Part shown: positions 47,367 through 58,887 of the stretch, one piece after another
Layout of the letters: every line of letters begins with the position of its first letter
Numbering within the stretch: position 1 is the stretch's first letter
NCBI GenBank assembly: GCA_033439255.1
Contig: CM065880.1
Coordinates: 2,666,001 to 2,730,000 of the forward strand
Direction of reading: 5' to 3'
DNA: 64,000 nt
Source: Hericium rajendrae
Lineage: Eukaryota > Basidiomycota > Agaricomycetes > Russulales > Hericiaceae
Made by a program: the position numbers and the translations under genes
Notes under the pieces: generated by a model
Seen by the model: the letters and a program-made list of their open reading frames with translations, nothing else
Told to the model about the DNA's origin: nothing
Databases searched by the model: none

Positions 47367-48384
47367 GCTGTGATCAGGGAGGGTGGTTAATAAGGTGAAG
47401 GACAAAGTGGGATAGCGGGCTTACTTCGATAATGAGATAACACGTGAGGCAATGTGTCAAAGCGGGGAGCTGGGGACGAGAATGAAGAGAGGAAGAAGGC
47501 AGAGAGGACGCCGTTAAATAGCGCTGCACTGGCATTCAAATGTTTTGCCGAGGCCTCTTTGCTTTGGAGCCTGCTGAGACATTGGATCTGAAAGACATCA
47601 GTTTAAGCGAGCCTCAATGTTGCGATTATGTACATGAGGTAGGTGGACTTGCAAGTCTACTATTGTCGACCGTTATGCCGTAGTGCCTCCGAATCCGCGC
47701 TATGTTGCCGATAGCACAAAGGCCGACTGATCAGTCTCTATTCCCCATCATCTGTATTGTGCGTACCTGGCGTGTCGGCCGACTCACAAGTTGCTGCCAC
47801 GCCCGTAACCTAGTCTCTGCTTACGAAGCACATAATGTGGTTTGTATCCCAGAAGAAGTCTATTTTCTTTGCATATAACGCAAATAGCAGACAGAGCGGT
47901 GGAACGTACGTCTGAGCTGAAAGAAAACGGAGCAGTGTGAGGCAAACCTAGCCTCTGTAGATGTGCCTCTCATTATGCTCCTTCATAAAGTTAGCCAATG
48001 ACAACAAAGCTCAGCGGAGAGATTCACCTCCGGAGGAGCAAATGCGTGCAATTCGTGGCTACAGCGGCATCTCTACATCAGCACGGCGCTTGGGCTACGC
48101 AATATTGCCTCAACGACACGTCGTCTGTGGCCGCGGAGTGAACGCGCTAAGCATCCGATCGGCTCGCCACGATCAACGATGAGATTACATGTAAAATGCA
48201 GATGACAAAAGAAAGGGCCGGGCTGACAAACCTTCTGGGAGCCGAAATGTCACAAAGCAAATTAGCCGAACGACAATGGCGGATGCTCAAAGCATCTCCG
48301 AGGGCCGATGGTGCGGGACGGTAGAGTCGCGTTGCATAGCAACTAGCATGAGGAAACCCGCATTGTCCTCATGAGATGCGATTC
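47367..48384. other. intergenic region
   Basis: Promoter side of the HMG-box gene, about 1 kb. No gene recognised. Confidence 0.4.
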
Positions 48385-48926
48385 TAAGGCTGCGATCGGC
48401 AACGCGGTTGAGCGCAACCAGATTGCGGTTGACTACCATATATAGACGAATCTTACCTAGAACTGCTCTCGCAACCAGATTTGATACTGACCTGTTCGGC
48501 TGCACCAAAATCTGCAAAATCCGAACTGAGTGGCATTTCGGAGAACAAATAATCGGTAAGTGCCGCACGGCACGGTTCGGCCTCTACAACTACAAGATCA
48601 GTAAAAAGTATCTCATGGATGTTTCTTGGCAAAACAAAACAGGAGGATCATATTTATTTTATTTTTCAAGTTAATCAGTAGATTTTTGAGGTTGTACAAG
48701 AGGCATAGCAAGCACAGTAAATATGAAGAACTGGGGGTGCCAAGGGGGTGCACTATGGATTAGATGGATTGGGATCGGCATTGGCCCGGCATGGCCGGCA
48801 TGCCACCGGCATCACTGTAAGCGGCATAGCCACTGAACCGCGATCTAATACCAGTACCTTCCCACGCCAGAAAAGATACAGTATCTCAGAAATCGTATCT
48901 CAACCGCGTTGCCGATCGCAGCCTAA
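48385..48926. mobile_element. Harbinger-like MITE (536 bp, TAA target duplication)
   Basis: Exact 25-bp terminal inverted repeats, starting GGCTGCGATCGGCAAC, lie at 48388-48412 and 48899-48923. They are flanked by the 3-bp direct repeat TAA (48385-48387, 48924-48926). Three-base TWA target sites are typical of PIF/Harbinger elements. The interior has no transposase frame, so this is a non-autonomous miniature element. Perfect terminal repeats suggest recent movement or selection on the ends. Confidence 0.7.
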
Positions 48927-50489
48927 CACAATGAGCAGGCCGATTGGGCAAACGTTGACACCGGAGCTCGGGACTGGGACCGGCCGGCGGTCGAAATGGC
49001 CGGGTCGGGTTTTTTTGAACGCGTCATCACATTGACACTCGGTCTGATAGCCTACTCTGATAAACAGAAAAAGCAGTCACTTATTCTGCAGTCTGCTAGG
49101 CAGAATCATAGGTTTGATCTGCGGAAGGGGCAGTCAGTGGAGATGAAAAACTATCGGGAGAAAGAGAGGTGGGATCACTTTGAATTTGACGTACTTACTC
49201 GACGGCATTTATATTCTGCAAATCAGTGCGATTGTGCATCGATTGTGCATGGTCTCCATTCTGCTAGCTCAGACTGCGAGGCTCGCATGCTGAGCTTCAA
49301 GCTTCAGTGACCAGTGTCCGGGTGCTGACGGTCCAGGGCCGCGGACTTGCAGTCTCACTTCGATCGAGGCCTCCTTGTACCTAGGAGCATCCTATAAGCA
49401 AACAATAACGAGCGCTGAGCGTTCCAAGGAATTAGGCGGACTTACATACGTGCTATCATTTTCAGTTTGCAATCCGAGGCCTACTTGACTTCCTTCGTTC
49501 CTTCCGACGGCAGCCGAAGACTGCGTAGAAGCGTCCAAAACGCAGACGACGATGCCTATAAATGAGCCAAAACAGACGTACTTATGTCGACAAGGAGTGT
49601 TTCGATGAAGGACATCTGAAAGCAGCTCGATGTTCAAGAATTTGGATGATGGAAGCGCCAATAGAAGCACTGCGAGTGATGCAACTTGCAATCGGCCAAG
49701 TCGACAAAATCGCAGGACAAGCGCTGGCTTAGCCTAGCTGGCAGCCTCTGGCTCGCCGATGTCTTGACCTTGTTCTGGATGAGCACCCCCTCCATTCCTT
49801 TCTTACCTCACTCCATACACTGCGCCAGCACACTTCCGTCCTAAGGCTTTACCGTTTCCCCTTGGAATCCTGATCACCCACCCCATCTGTCTTCGATGGC
49901 TCCTCACAAGTGATCAGTAACTCGTCACCCATGCGGCCAAGATCCGCGATCCTCAGAATCGTTGAAAGCGCGATACTGCGTCTCACCATATCATGCATAT
50001 GCCCAAGCTGAATACGCTCCGACTTTGTGTGCGTAAATTTAATGCGCGAGGTCCCCGTGCTGTGACTCAGGCAGAGCTACTCGAGTAGACCCCGCCAGGC
50101 CGAGGAGGGCATGGGTGACGCGTGGATGCGACATTCATCGCTATCTTCCAAAGGTGCATATGCTCAGTTGTGTTCCCTGCTGGACGTCGAACGTTCTACT
50201 AACCTGATGGACCGCACATAGCTTCTCTCGTGCCCGTGGAGGAGTGGCCGACGCTCTGCGCTGCAAGTCCAAGGGCCAACCCTTATTCTCGCGCACCGTT
50301 ATCCATCGTACTGCGTTCTCCAGGTGCTTTTCAATGCCTGCCTTCCCTCCATCTTTCTTATCTATTAGCCATCCTACGCCCTTGCATACCCCGCCTGCTG
50401 CGCACATCGTTTCTTGAACACATTCTTATATCCACTCGAGTCCGTACCCTCTGCACGTACGTCTCAAGCCATGTCCTTCTCTGAATGTC
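48927..50489. other. intergenic region, possibly rearranged
   Basis: About 1.5 kb up to the phytochrome middle block. A minus ORF at 49392-49691 has a hydrophobic start but no recognisable family. No terminal repeats seen. Confidence 0.35.
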
Positions 50490-51712
50490 CCTTCGCATTG
50501 GCAATTTTTTTCCGGCTATACGGCGAAGAACTGCGACAAGGCTACGATGGACTGGAAAAAGCTCACAATCACTCGTCGAACAGGTAAGCAAACAACTCAC
50601 TATAGACATCGAAGAGCGCACACCCATATTGCTCAGGTCTACAGAAACGTGAGGTCGAGCGGGATGTCTACAACCCGCTGTATCCGTCGCCGTTGGCGGA
50701 GCATCATCATGTTCCTTCGGAGCTTTCCTCGCCTGCGAGCAATAGCGCCGCAAGCAACAGCAGCACAGATACCTCTAGAACGCTCGTGTCGGACTCAGGA
50801 AGGCTTTCTGATCCTGGTCTAATGTCTTCGCTGACCATGACAGATATGCGCGCCAGCTCGACCGCGTCAGACGCTTCGGCGCAGATTGCGGTGTCACGCG
50901 CATCACCTGAAGTCGTTTCGCCTACGCCTCACGCACTTTCGTTGCAGAACGTGAAGGGCCTCGAAGGCGACGACGAGTGGACGCCAAGTGCCGAGGCCAT
51001 TCCGGAGAGCACCACGAACCACGCGGAGCCGCTTCTCGCTGTGGAGCGCATCCGCAAAATGAACCGCCCTTCGCTGTCCACCTCGCCCTCCAGCGACGGA
51101 TCTGGCACGCACTCGCGCCGCGGCGGACGGCGCGGGCCTGCGCGTGGCCTGAGCATCGGGATGATGGATGTGTTCGCGGTGATGGCGCGGATCAACGAGC
51201 AGCTCGCCGCCGCCGACTTGGACGCGTTCCTGAACGTCGTCGTCGGCGTGATCAAGGACCTGACGCATTTCCACCGCGTGCTGCAGACGGTCGCGGAGCT
51301 GGTGGACTGGAGTCAGTCGCACGATCTGTACAAGGGGCTGCATTTTCCGGCTTCGGATATCCCTGCGCAGGTAGGCAGCATAAATTTTAATGAGTTGTGT
51401 TTGGCGGTCTGGCTTATGTCTTGTTGTCAAGGCGCGAGAATTATACACGACCAGTAAGTTTTCGTCGCATTTGTTGGGCATTGGATTCGAGTCTCTTGAC
51501 ACTTGAATTTCATCGATAGATAAGATGCGTCTGCTATACGATCGCGAGCAAAAGACGGCACGTATTGTTGTGCGAAACAAGCAGGATCTCGAGACTCCAC
51601 TGGTTGGTGTCCTTGCGTTTGTCGTGCGAGCGAGTCTGATTGGATTGCTTTGGCAGAACATGACTCACTGTTATCTGCGCGCCATGAGCCCGATCCACCT
51701 CAAATGTAAGCC
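50490..51712 (+). pseudogene. fungal phytochrome, middle block (PAS-GAF linker and most of GAF), on the opposite strand
   Basis: Encodes the phytochrome part that should lie between the blocks at 51740-52541 and 42380-45290, but on the plus strand. Frame: KREVERDVYNPLYPSPLAEH, a long Ser-rich linker, GMMDVFAVMARINEQLAAAD, VVAELVDWSQ-type sequence (TVAELVDWSQSHDLYKGL), the chromophore-domain motif GLHFPASDIPAQARELY (split by an intron), MRLLYDREQKTARIVVRNK, and MTHCYLRAMSPIHLK. It ends at a GTAAGC donor at 51713; the next exon of the gene (start YLAN in relatives) is not here but appears on the minus strand near 45290. Splice sites look intact within the block, so the break is structural. Confidence 0.85.
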
Positions 51713-51739
51713 TGCTCGCCGCTGTCCATTTCGGCGCCG

Positions 51740-52541
51740 TAGACACCAGGCTGCGCACTGCCGGGCTCGCCCCATCCACTGAGTGTAAACACGTGTGGAC
51801 TGTTGTCCTCGCTCTCCGAGTTATCCCTTTCGCCTGCGGAACCGTCCTTGGTCCCACAGCACGTCGACCTGCGAGTCGGGGAGCATCTCGGTGAAGCACG
51901 GCAGCGAGAAGAGGTAGCGCGGGCTGAGGCCCAGGAGCTCAGTTGAGTTCTCTGAGACCTGGCGCACGATGAGGGTCTCGTCGTCGAGGTTCTCTTGCAC
52001 GGCGATGAGGATGCCGAAGCCCTGTACTGCGCCGGGCGTGCGGATAGGCTACAGACCAGGTGTTAAAGCAAGAGAAAAACGCTTCATCCTCGCAGCGCGC
52101 GAGGTTGCCCTCGCGCCCCACGACGATATGGTGCCCGTGGCCGTCATCCTTGTGTTCGAAGCGGAAAGTGACATACGGCTCTTCGCTCGTCTGGTAGCTG
52201 CTCGACAGGATCCGGATGCCGGTTTCGATGACACCTGGTTGGAAGGGTCGGACGACAGAACAGGCGAGGAAGATTACGGGGAAACCAGCGCGGACGAGTT
52301 GCCCGCGCCCGAGCTCGGTGCCAGCGAAGAGCGTCCACCGCTCCGATACGACACGACCGCGTGCTTCGAGCAGAGATGTGCGCTTCGATCGGATGACGAC
52401 ATGCCAGAGACTGAGCGGCCACTCGAAGAGCCATAGGTCACACTTGAGGAGTTGGAAGACGGGCGCGCGGGGAGGTGTACGATGCCTGTATCGATCACGT
52501 CGAGGCTCCCGCGCAGCTCCTGATCCCCGGTGAAAACCCAC
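51740..52541 (-). pseudogene. fungal phytochrome, N-terminal block (PAS domain)
   Basis: Carries the start of the phytochrome: a Ser-rich tail with DVIDTGIVHLPARPSSNSS, then EEPYVTFRFEHKDDGHGHH, and the PAS core GREGNLARCEDE, PIRTPGAVQGFGILIAVQ, RQVSENSTELLGLSPRYLF and LPDSQVDVLWD. Frame changes occur within the Ser-rich part near 52270 and after VLWD near 51855, where a few codons are missing; the frame then continues with HVFTLSGWGEPGSA. Coding similarity stops at about 51740, where it meets the oppositely oriented middle block head-on. Confidence 0.82.
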
Positions 52542-54405
52542 TAGTTCTAAGAGGATTTACGTCGAACTGCATCGAAGTGCCATATGTCTGATAGAACTGT
52601 CGCGATCTGTGTTGATTTGAATCGAAATTGTTATGCGATGAGCTCGTGAGAACGTCAATTTACGTCGGCACGAGAAGAGCACAAGAGACAATTTGCTCTC
52701 GCTTCGTACGTCGGCGCGTCCCGAGTACGTACAGGGAGCGTCTCAGACAGAATCACCATTTTTGCCTTCTTACAAACCGCATCGTGCTCTGCCTCTACCG
52801 CTACGTATGTCTGGCATCCCCTGCTGACCTCCTTCAATTGCGATCAGCCGTCGCCCTCTCGCTCTTCAAAGCATTACTGGTACCAATATCTATCAATGTG
52901 AGTCAGTTCGAAGTCATTCGCACTCACACTCGCCTAAGGCCTTCTACATCTTGCGTTCAACCATTGACGTTATATGGAATCTTCTGCCTAGATGAAGGAA
53001 CTCTGGAACCCGGCCGACTGAACAACCCAAAGGACGATGGTCTCACCACCGTGTCCAATGTCCTTGGGTCCAGTAGTGGCCAAGTGCATGGCACGCAGAA
53101 CGAGCATTACCGAGCCCGACGCGCAATTTGTGTCCCCGCGCGTGCTGCTGCTGCGCTCATTCCTCAAAACCCCCACTCTACGCATTCCTGTTCGACCTCG
53201 ACGACGCGGTGGCCGAGCTCACGCCCTACGCGCCGCCCTACGCAGGCTTCAACCTCCTGCTCCTCGCACCCGAGTCTGTACCGCCGTCATATGCTGCGTG
53301 CCTGGTCACGAACGGCGGCAGCAGGGTGGTGCGCGTGCAGCCACTGAGCATGCTCGAGCACACCGGGGTGAGGGGATGTCGGATGTCGGATGTTGTATCG
53401 AGGTGGCCCAGAATCGTGTGCAGGATGGCCTATTGAGTCGGCGCACACGGTGCCGGTGAGTCCTACGGCATCCTCTATTGACTGTCTGACACGACGTCAG
53501 GACATGCCATCATGCTGCCCACACTCACCGTCAAGTGTGACCGCCGCCGACGGCGTCCGATCGCGCAAGGGTCGAGCTTGGTGACAAGGTGGTGTCCGGG
53601 CCTCTGATAGCTATTGCACTGTGTAGAGTACAATGTAATAGTATATACAATATAGGTGATGAATTGCTGGGATATAACGACCAGATCGATATGGATCGAA
53701 ATATTATAATCTACCCCGCCTACACGCTGTTGCAGCCGAGTCCTGCATAGTTCGATGTGGATCGACACAGATTTATGATTTGTGTCAAATGCCACAGAAG
53801 TCGTCGATCTACGTCGTGTATAGTGCCATTTTTCGAACCAGGTCGATCCTTAACCGAAGGATCGACTCAAATCGTTGTAAATCGCCTTGGAACTAGGCGA
53901 TTTTCACCGGGGGTTATCGGTCATATCTACGGGGACGGGTTCGCCGGAGGGTCCAGAGGCAAGAAGTGGGCGCGAAAAGTCGAAAGGCCCAGTCGGTAGA
54001 GAGCGAACGCGTCGGGTAGATGAAAGAAGTCGCGGTACTCGGCTTGGGGGAGCTTGGGGGACGGTGCTTTGTCGTCATTTGGGTCATCGTCGTGTTGCAT
54101 TTGAGATTGTCGTCGTCGTGGTCGTCGTGGTCGTCGTGATTGCTGTGGTAGAAGTAGAGTTGGTGGTAGTCGACAACATAAAATAGTGAAGTAGGCAAGA
54201 CGAGCGGGAGCGGGAGCAAGGCGTCTAATTCCTTCCTTCACCAGACCCGCCCCGGATCTACTTCCAAACTCAACCAGCTTTAGATCTCAGATCTAGCTAC
54301 ATGGGCCTTTTCACGTCGAAAACTGCATGCACTTTGCAAGGATCGCCGCAAAGTAGTCGACTGCCTCCGGATATACCCCCTGGCCCCACAGCATACGTCT
54401 ACCAT
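52542..54405. other. 1.9 kb with a possible gene fragment and a GTC microsatellite
   Basis: At 53090-53370 a plus-strand frame with protein character appears (DAQFVSPRVLLLRSFLK, then FLFDLDDAVAELTPYAPPYA in a neighbouring frame, with a shift at a C-run near 53170). I do not recognise it; it may be a remnant or an unidentified gene. A (GTC/GTG)n run lies at about 54105-54150. The rest is unassigned. Confidence 0.35.
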
Positions 54406-55830
54406 CTAATGCAGATTGAATAGCTGCCCCATCAGATCCTGCACGCCTTCTAACAATCCCACTCGGTCATGCCCACCCCACTGCGTCTTCAGAAAGACAA
54501 CGTCGCCGCCTGTGAACACTTCGAGGAGCCCGAGCTGCTCGATTTCCCTGCGCTCCACCAGCTTGCTGCGCGTCACCGCGCGCTCTTCGAGCACGGTGTG
54601 TAGGCGCTCAACCTCGTCTGCGTGCGCCCATGTGGGGCCGGCGGGGAGGTCGAGCACCGGGAGGTGCGGCTCCATGATGGCGCTGAAGAGCGTCTCGGAG
54701 TGCGTGAAGGGGATGTCCCAGTCGTCTTCGGAATGCACGACGAGGATGCGGGTGCGCAATGTCTGTGTGGGTGTCGTGCGTCAGTCATTTGGAGGCTCGA
54801 GACTGGACATCGATCCACAGAGCACATCAAGGAAAGAAGACTCACTGTAATGCGTGATAGCGTGTCAAAGTGGTGTACTATGAAGTGCTTTACATAACCT
54901 GTGTCGATTCCTCAGTCGCAACGTCTGCATGCGGATGATTTCACTTACCAACAGCCAACGGGAAGGCTTTCAACGGCGAGAAAAGCGGAACAAGGCCAAG
55001 GATGTGGTACGTCTCAATCAGCGTGTCGACGGAGCTGAACGGCGCGAGCAGCACCATGCCCCGCGGCTGCACGCCGTCCTTCTCCAGGTCACTGACCAGC
55101 CTCACCGACACGGCCGTCCCGAGACTGTTGCCCACGACGAGCACGTCCTCCGGCTTCGCACCGCGCTGAGCCAACCAGTCCCACGCTGCGCGCGCATCGA
55201 GCGCGAGTCCTTCCTCGCTCGGCGTGCCGGTCGAGTCAGCAAAGCCGCGATAGTCGAGCGCGAGCGTGTTGGCGCCAAGTCGCGCCGAGTAGGCCTTGTA
55301 ATACGCGATGCGCTTGTGGAGCGCGCGCGTTGCGGCATTGCCGTGGAAGAAAAGGATGGTCGGGTGCTGAGTGAGGGCGGACGTGATATCTTCCTCGGCC
55401 AGAGGTGTGCTCGCGGAGCGAGATCTATAGAAGCGTTCGGACACCGTGAACCATGCACCGAGGGTCTCGTTATCCGGTGTATGAATGTGCAAGTTCACGC
55501 TTTTGAAGGCTACGATGTCGGTATGAGTAAGGGTGGGCATGAAGCCGACAGAAAACTCACGAGCCAGGCCATATTTTTCCGGGTGATCGAAGTCCGCAAA
55601 GAAAGGGAACTTGATCTTGTGCATGTACACAATTCTGCAGATCCAGGCATTAGTGTCATAGGCCACGATTTGACAGCAGGTCGATACGCTCAACCTTCAA
55701 GTTCGAGAACTCACTGTCTTTGCACGACCGGTATCGTTAGCAAAAGGATTAGAAATACATAGAGACCTCCTGTAAAAATCAAGAAACGATGCGCTCGTTT
55801 GAGAAAGCCATGATTTGGATGGGAAGGCAT
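54406..55830 (-). CDS. membrane-anchored alpha/beta hydrolase (ABHD12/Bem46-like)
   Basis: Five exons (55715-55830, 55561-55634, 54949-55509, 54846-54898, 54406-54762) give 386 aa. An N-terminal membrane anchor (FLIFTGGLYVFLILLLTIPV) precedes the hydrolase fold. The oxyanion motif is FFHGNAATR, the nucleophile elbow GNSLG lies in DVLVVGNSLGTAVS, the acid is in HSEDDWDIP, and the catalytic His in QWGGHDRVG. All triad parts are present. ABHD12-type enzymes hydrolyse lysophospholipids or monoacylglycerols at membranes, and yeast/fungal Bem46 proteins act in cell polarity; which applies here is open. Its start lies 95 bp from the divergent Bor1-like gene, so they share a compact promoter. Confidence 0.9.
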
Positions 55831-55925
55831 GTCGTGGCCGTCGTGTACCAAGGACCTGCTAAGCGCCTTCAAGTAACTTACTTGGCCGGCGGCAAAGGAC
55901 GCGTAGATAAGATAAGATTGTCGAA

Positions 55926-58483
55926 ATGATTTCCAACGGTTCGTCACTTCGAGCCTTCGCACCACCTCTTCCGGTGACCACGACTGCGCGGGACGGCGAC
56001 GACGAGGCTCACCCTACAAATGCGGATCGCCACGACTTTATGACCCTTTCCACGCCTGACGACTTGCACACCATCTCTTCTGCTCTCATGTCGTCGCCGT
56101 CAATCAATGGCTCGGCCAGGCCAACTGCAGCCGGCCAGCAAAATACCCAGGGAGATAATGCTGTAATAGAGGCGGCAGCCGTCCCGTCGAGCACCGCGTC
56201 GGCGACTGTGCGCGGTACGTCGAATAGAAACGGGCGTCGGAGGCGGACGTTATGGGTGGGTGCTGGCATTGTGCGAGACATTCGCGCTCGGGCACCCTGG
56301 TATCTCAGCGACTGGCGGGACGCGTGGAATTATCGTGTCGTGCCAGCAACCGCGCTGATATTCTTTGCCAAGTGAGTATCTTTAGTCCAAGTTTATCCGA
56401 GGACTTTTCTGCTCAATACACAGCTTACCTCGAAATAGTGTCCTGCCTGGGATTGCGTTTTCCCTAGATCTCATAGAGACTACCCAGCAATATGGCGTAT
56501 CTGAAGTCCTTCTCTCGTGATTCATGGCGGCATTTATATTCTCCATTTTCGGAGCCCAACCACTTTGCATTGCCGGAGTGACTGGTGTGTTCATCCTCCA
56601 ACATCATCTTCAAATACTAATGTGGCGCATATAGGACCTATCACGGTCCTCAACCAGACTATCTTCCATATTATAGAGAATCACCCCGATCCCCCTAATT
56701 ATTTACAGTTCATCGGCTGGGTCTACTTGTGGGGCGCCATCCTTCACTGGATCACCGCGCTCCTCAATTGTGTGTTAAACTTCCCGATTTATGTTCGTTC
56801 ATTCCCTCACCAGTCACAGGCTGCAACTTCCTCCGCTACGTGACCCTCTTCTCCTGCGATACCTTCGGCTTCTACGTTTCTTGGGTATACTTGCAATACG
56901 GTGTCCAGGTGACCACGCGCCAATTGACCGAGCCCGACTCCTCCGCGTCCGGCGCATTCGTCGCGATCATCCTCGCGCTGCTGATGGTCGTCACGTCCTT
57001 CCTCTTCCAGTCTGTCGCGCGCTCGCACCTGTTCCACCAGCACGTCCGCCGCTTCTGCGCGGACTATGGCATGCCCATCTCGCTCATCGCTGCCTCCGCC
57101 ATGGCGTACTGGGGCCGCTTCAACGCCGCGAACCCGGTGACGCTGCCTGTCAACGGCGCGTTCAAGGCGGCCAACGGGCGCGAGTGGCTGGTGCGCTTCT
57201 GGGAGCTGCCCGGCAAATGGGTCGGCATCGCTTTCCCGTTCGGCGTTGCGTTATGGGTGCTGTTCTTCTTCGACCACAACGTCTCGGTTCGTGGACAGCA
57301 GCTTTTTGAGGGCGATGAATGCTTATACTCGTTGACAGTCGCTCATGGCCCAGGGGGCTGCGTTTCCGCTGCGCAAGCCGCCCGGGTTTCACTACGACTT
57401 CTTCCTGCTCGGCATCACGACGTTCATCGCGGGCCTGCTGGGCCTGCCCGCGCCGAACGGGCTCATCCCGCAAGCACCGATCCACACAACCTCGCTCCTG
57501 GTGATGGGCCGTCCTCCCAAACGCAAAGATGAGGAAGACAATGTACAGCCTGCTGAGCCCTCGGAGAACGCCACGAAGCGGAAGTCGCGGCCTGCGTCAC
57601 TGCAGTCCGCTGAAAAAATGGATGTGACGGTCGAGCCTGACCCGGCGGCGACGCCGTGGCGCGAGGTGCCGGTCGCGGTCGTCGAGCAGCGCGTGTCGAA
57701 CCTCGCACAGGGCTCGCTGTGTCTTGTCATGCTGAGCGGGCCATTCTTGCACGTGCTACATTTGATCCCAAGAGGTGGGTAGCTCTCCGCGTAGCAAACG
57801 TCGCTCACCGTCCTCGTCCTCTAGGTGTGCTGGCTGGACTCTTGTACGTCCTTCCCGACTTCGCGTTTGGTTAGATCTGTGTCTGACTTTCGCCGTAAAG
57901 CTGGTACATGGGCCTCGACGCGCTGGCAGGCAACGGCATCACGCGCAAGCTCCTGTACTTCCTGACTGACCGCGCGTTCACGCCCGCAGACGAGCCGCTG
58001 CGGCACGTGCGCAAGTCGCGCATCCTGCTCTTCGTGGGCGTGCAGCTCGTCGCATTCGGCGCGACCATGGCCATAACGCAGACCATCGGTGCGTCCCTCC
58101 CCACGCATCCCGTCAGTGGCCCCCGCGCGGCCACTCGGTTCTATCGCCCACACACGCCGAAGCACACGCGGGGTGCGAAGGCGAAGAAGCTGCGATGACG
58201 CATCGCTCGCGGGCTGCGACGGGCTGCGTGTGCCTCTTTGCCTCCGCGCCGTGCCTGACCTGCCTGCGTCGTACAGCGGCCATTGGCTTCCCGGTCATCA
58301 TCCTGCTGCTCCTCCCGCTTCGGACGCTCGTCGTCCCGCGCCTGCCCTTCACCGACGCGGAGCTGGGCATTCTGGACGGGCCCACGGCGTCCCCGTTTGT
58401 AAGTACCCATGTGATGGGCCTGATAAGAGATTTCGCTGATCGGCCGCGTGCAGACGATGGAGTCGGTCGGCGGCATTTCTTGA
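55926..58483 (+). pseudogene. Bor1-type SLC4 anion/borate transporter, disrupted in exon 2
   Basis: Nine exons (55926-56371, 56440-56584, 56635-56769, 56820-57286, 57339-57774, 57825-57843, 57901-58088, 58277-58398, 58454-58483) encode ~660 residues of the SLC4 family, which exports borate across the plasma membrane in yeast. Family motifs include IETTQQYGVSEVLLS, FGAQPLCIAGVTGPITVLNQ, FFFDHNVSSLMAQG and GLPAPNGLIPQAPIHTTSL, with many membrane helices. An acidic/basic hydrophilic loop (PPKRKDEEDNVQPAEPSEN) lies between helices. Two lesions sit in exon 2: one base missing near 56461 (frame changes between PGIAF and LDLIETT), and an in-frame TGA at 56518-56520 where relatives have Ser. All other exons are clean. 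Exon 6 is a 19-nt microexon. Recently inactivated, or two local sequence errors. Confidence 0.82.
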
Positions 58484-58887
58484 GCAGAATGCGGCGCATC
58501 GTCTCAGGCTGCTTGCGTCGTCGATGGCTTCTTGTCAGATGATCTGTCGTGCCTGTATTATGTGTGCTGAGGTTCATCACGCAGGCTTAGAGTGACTTGC
58601 CTAGCCACCATGGATAGTGCACAGGGCGCCGCAGGGAGTAAATTGGCCACCCATAGATTGCCAATGCGTCTTGAATAGATCGATGTCGGAGATTTCGGAA
58701 TCGCCTCGGAAGCTAAAGTAACATCTATCCAGAGAAGAGTGAGCATGGTACGTAAACTCCATAATGCGGCCACTATCTCGACGAGATGGCCGCATGGCAG
58801 GCAGCATATAAGGGACAGATGTTGACCATGCGAATGATCGGCCGGCCCTGCGCGTGCTTCGTCTTGTTCCACTGACTTATTTCCGAG

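Noticed and set aside
54105-54150. GTC-rich run as a CRISPR or regulatory repeat
   Set aside because: Simple trinucleotide microsatellite with no spacers.
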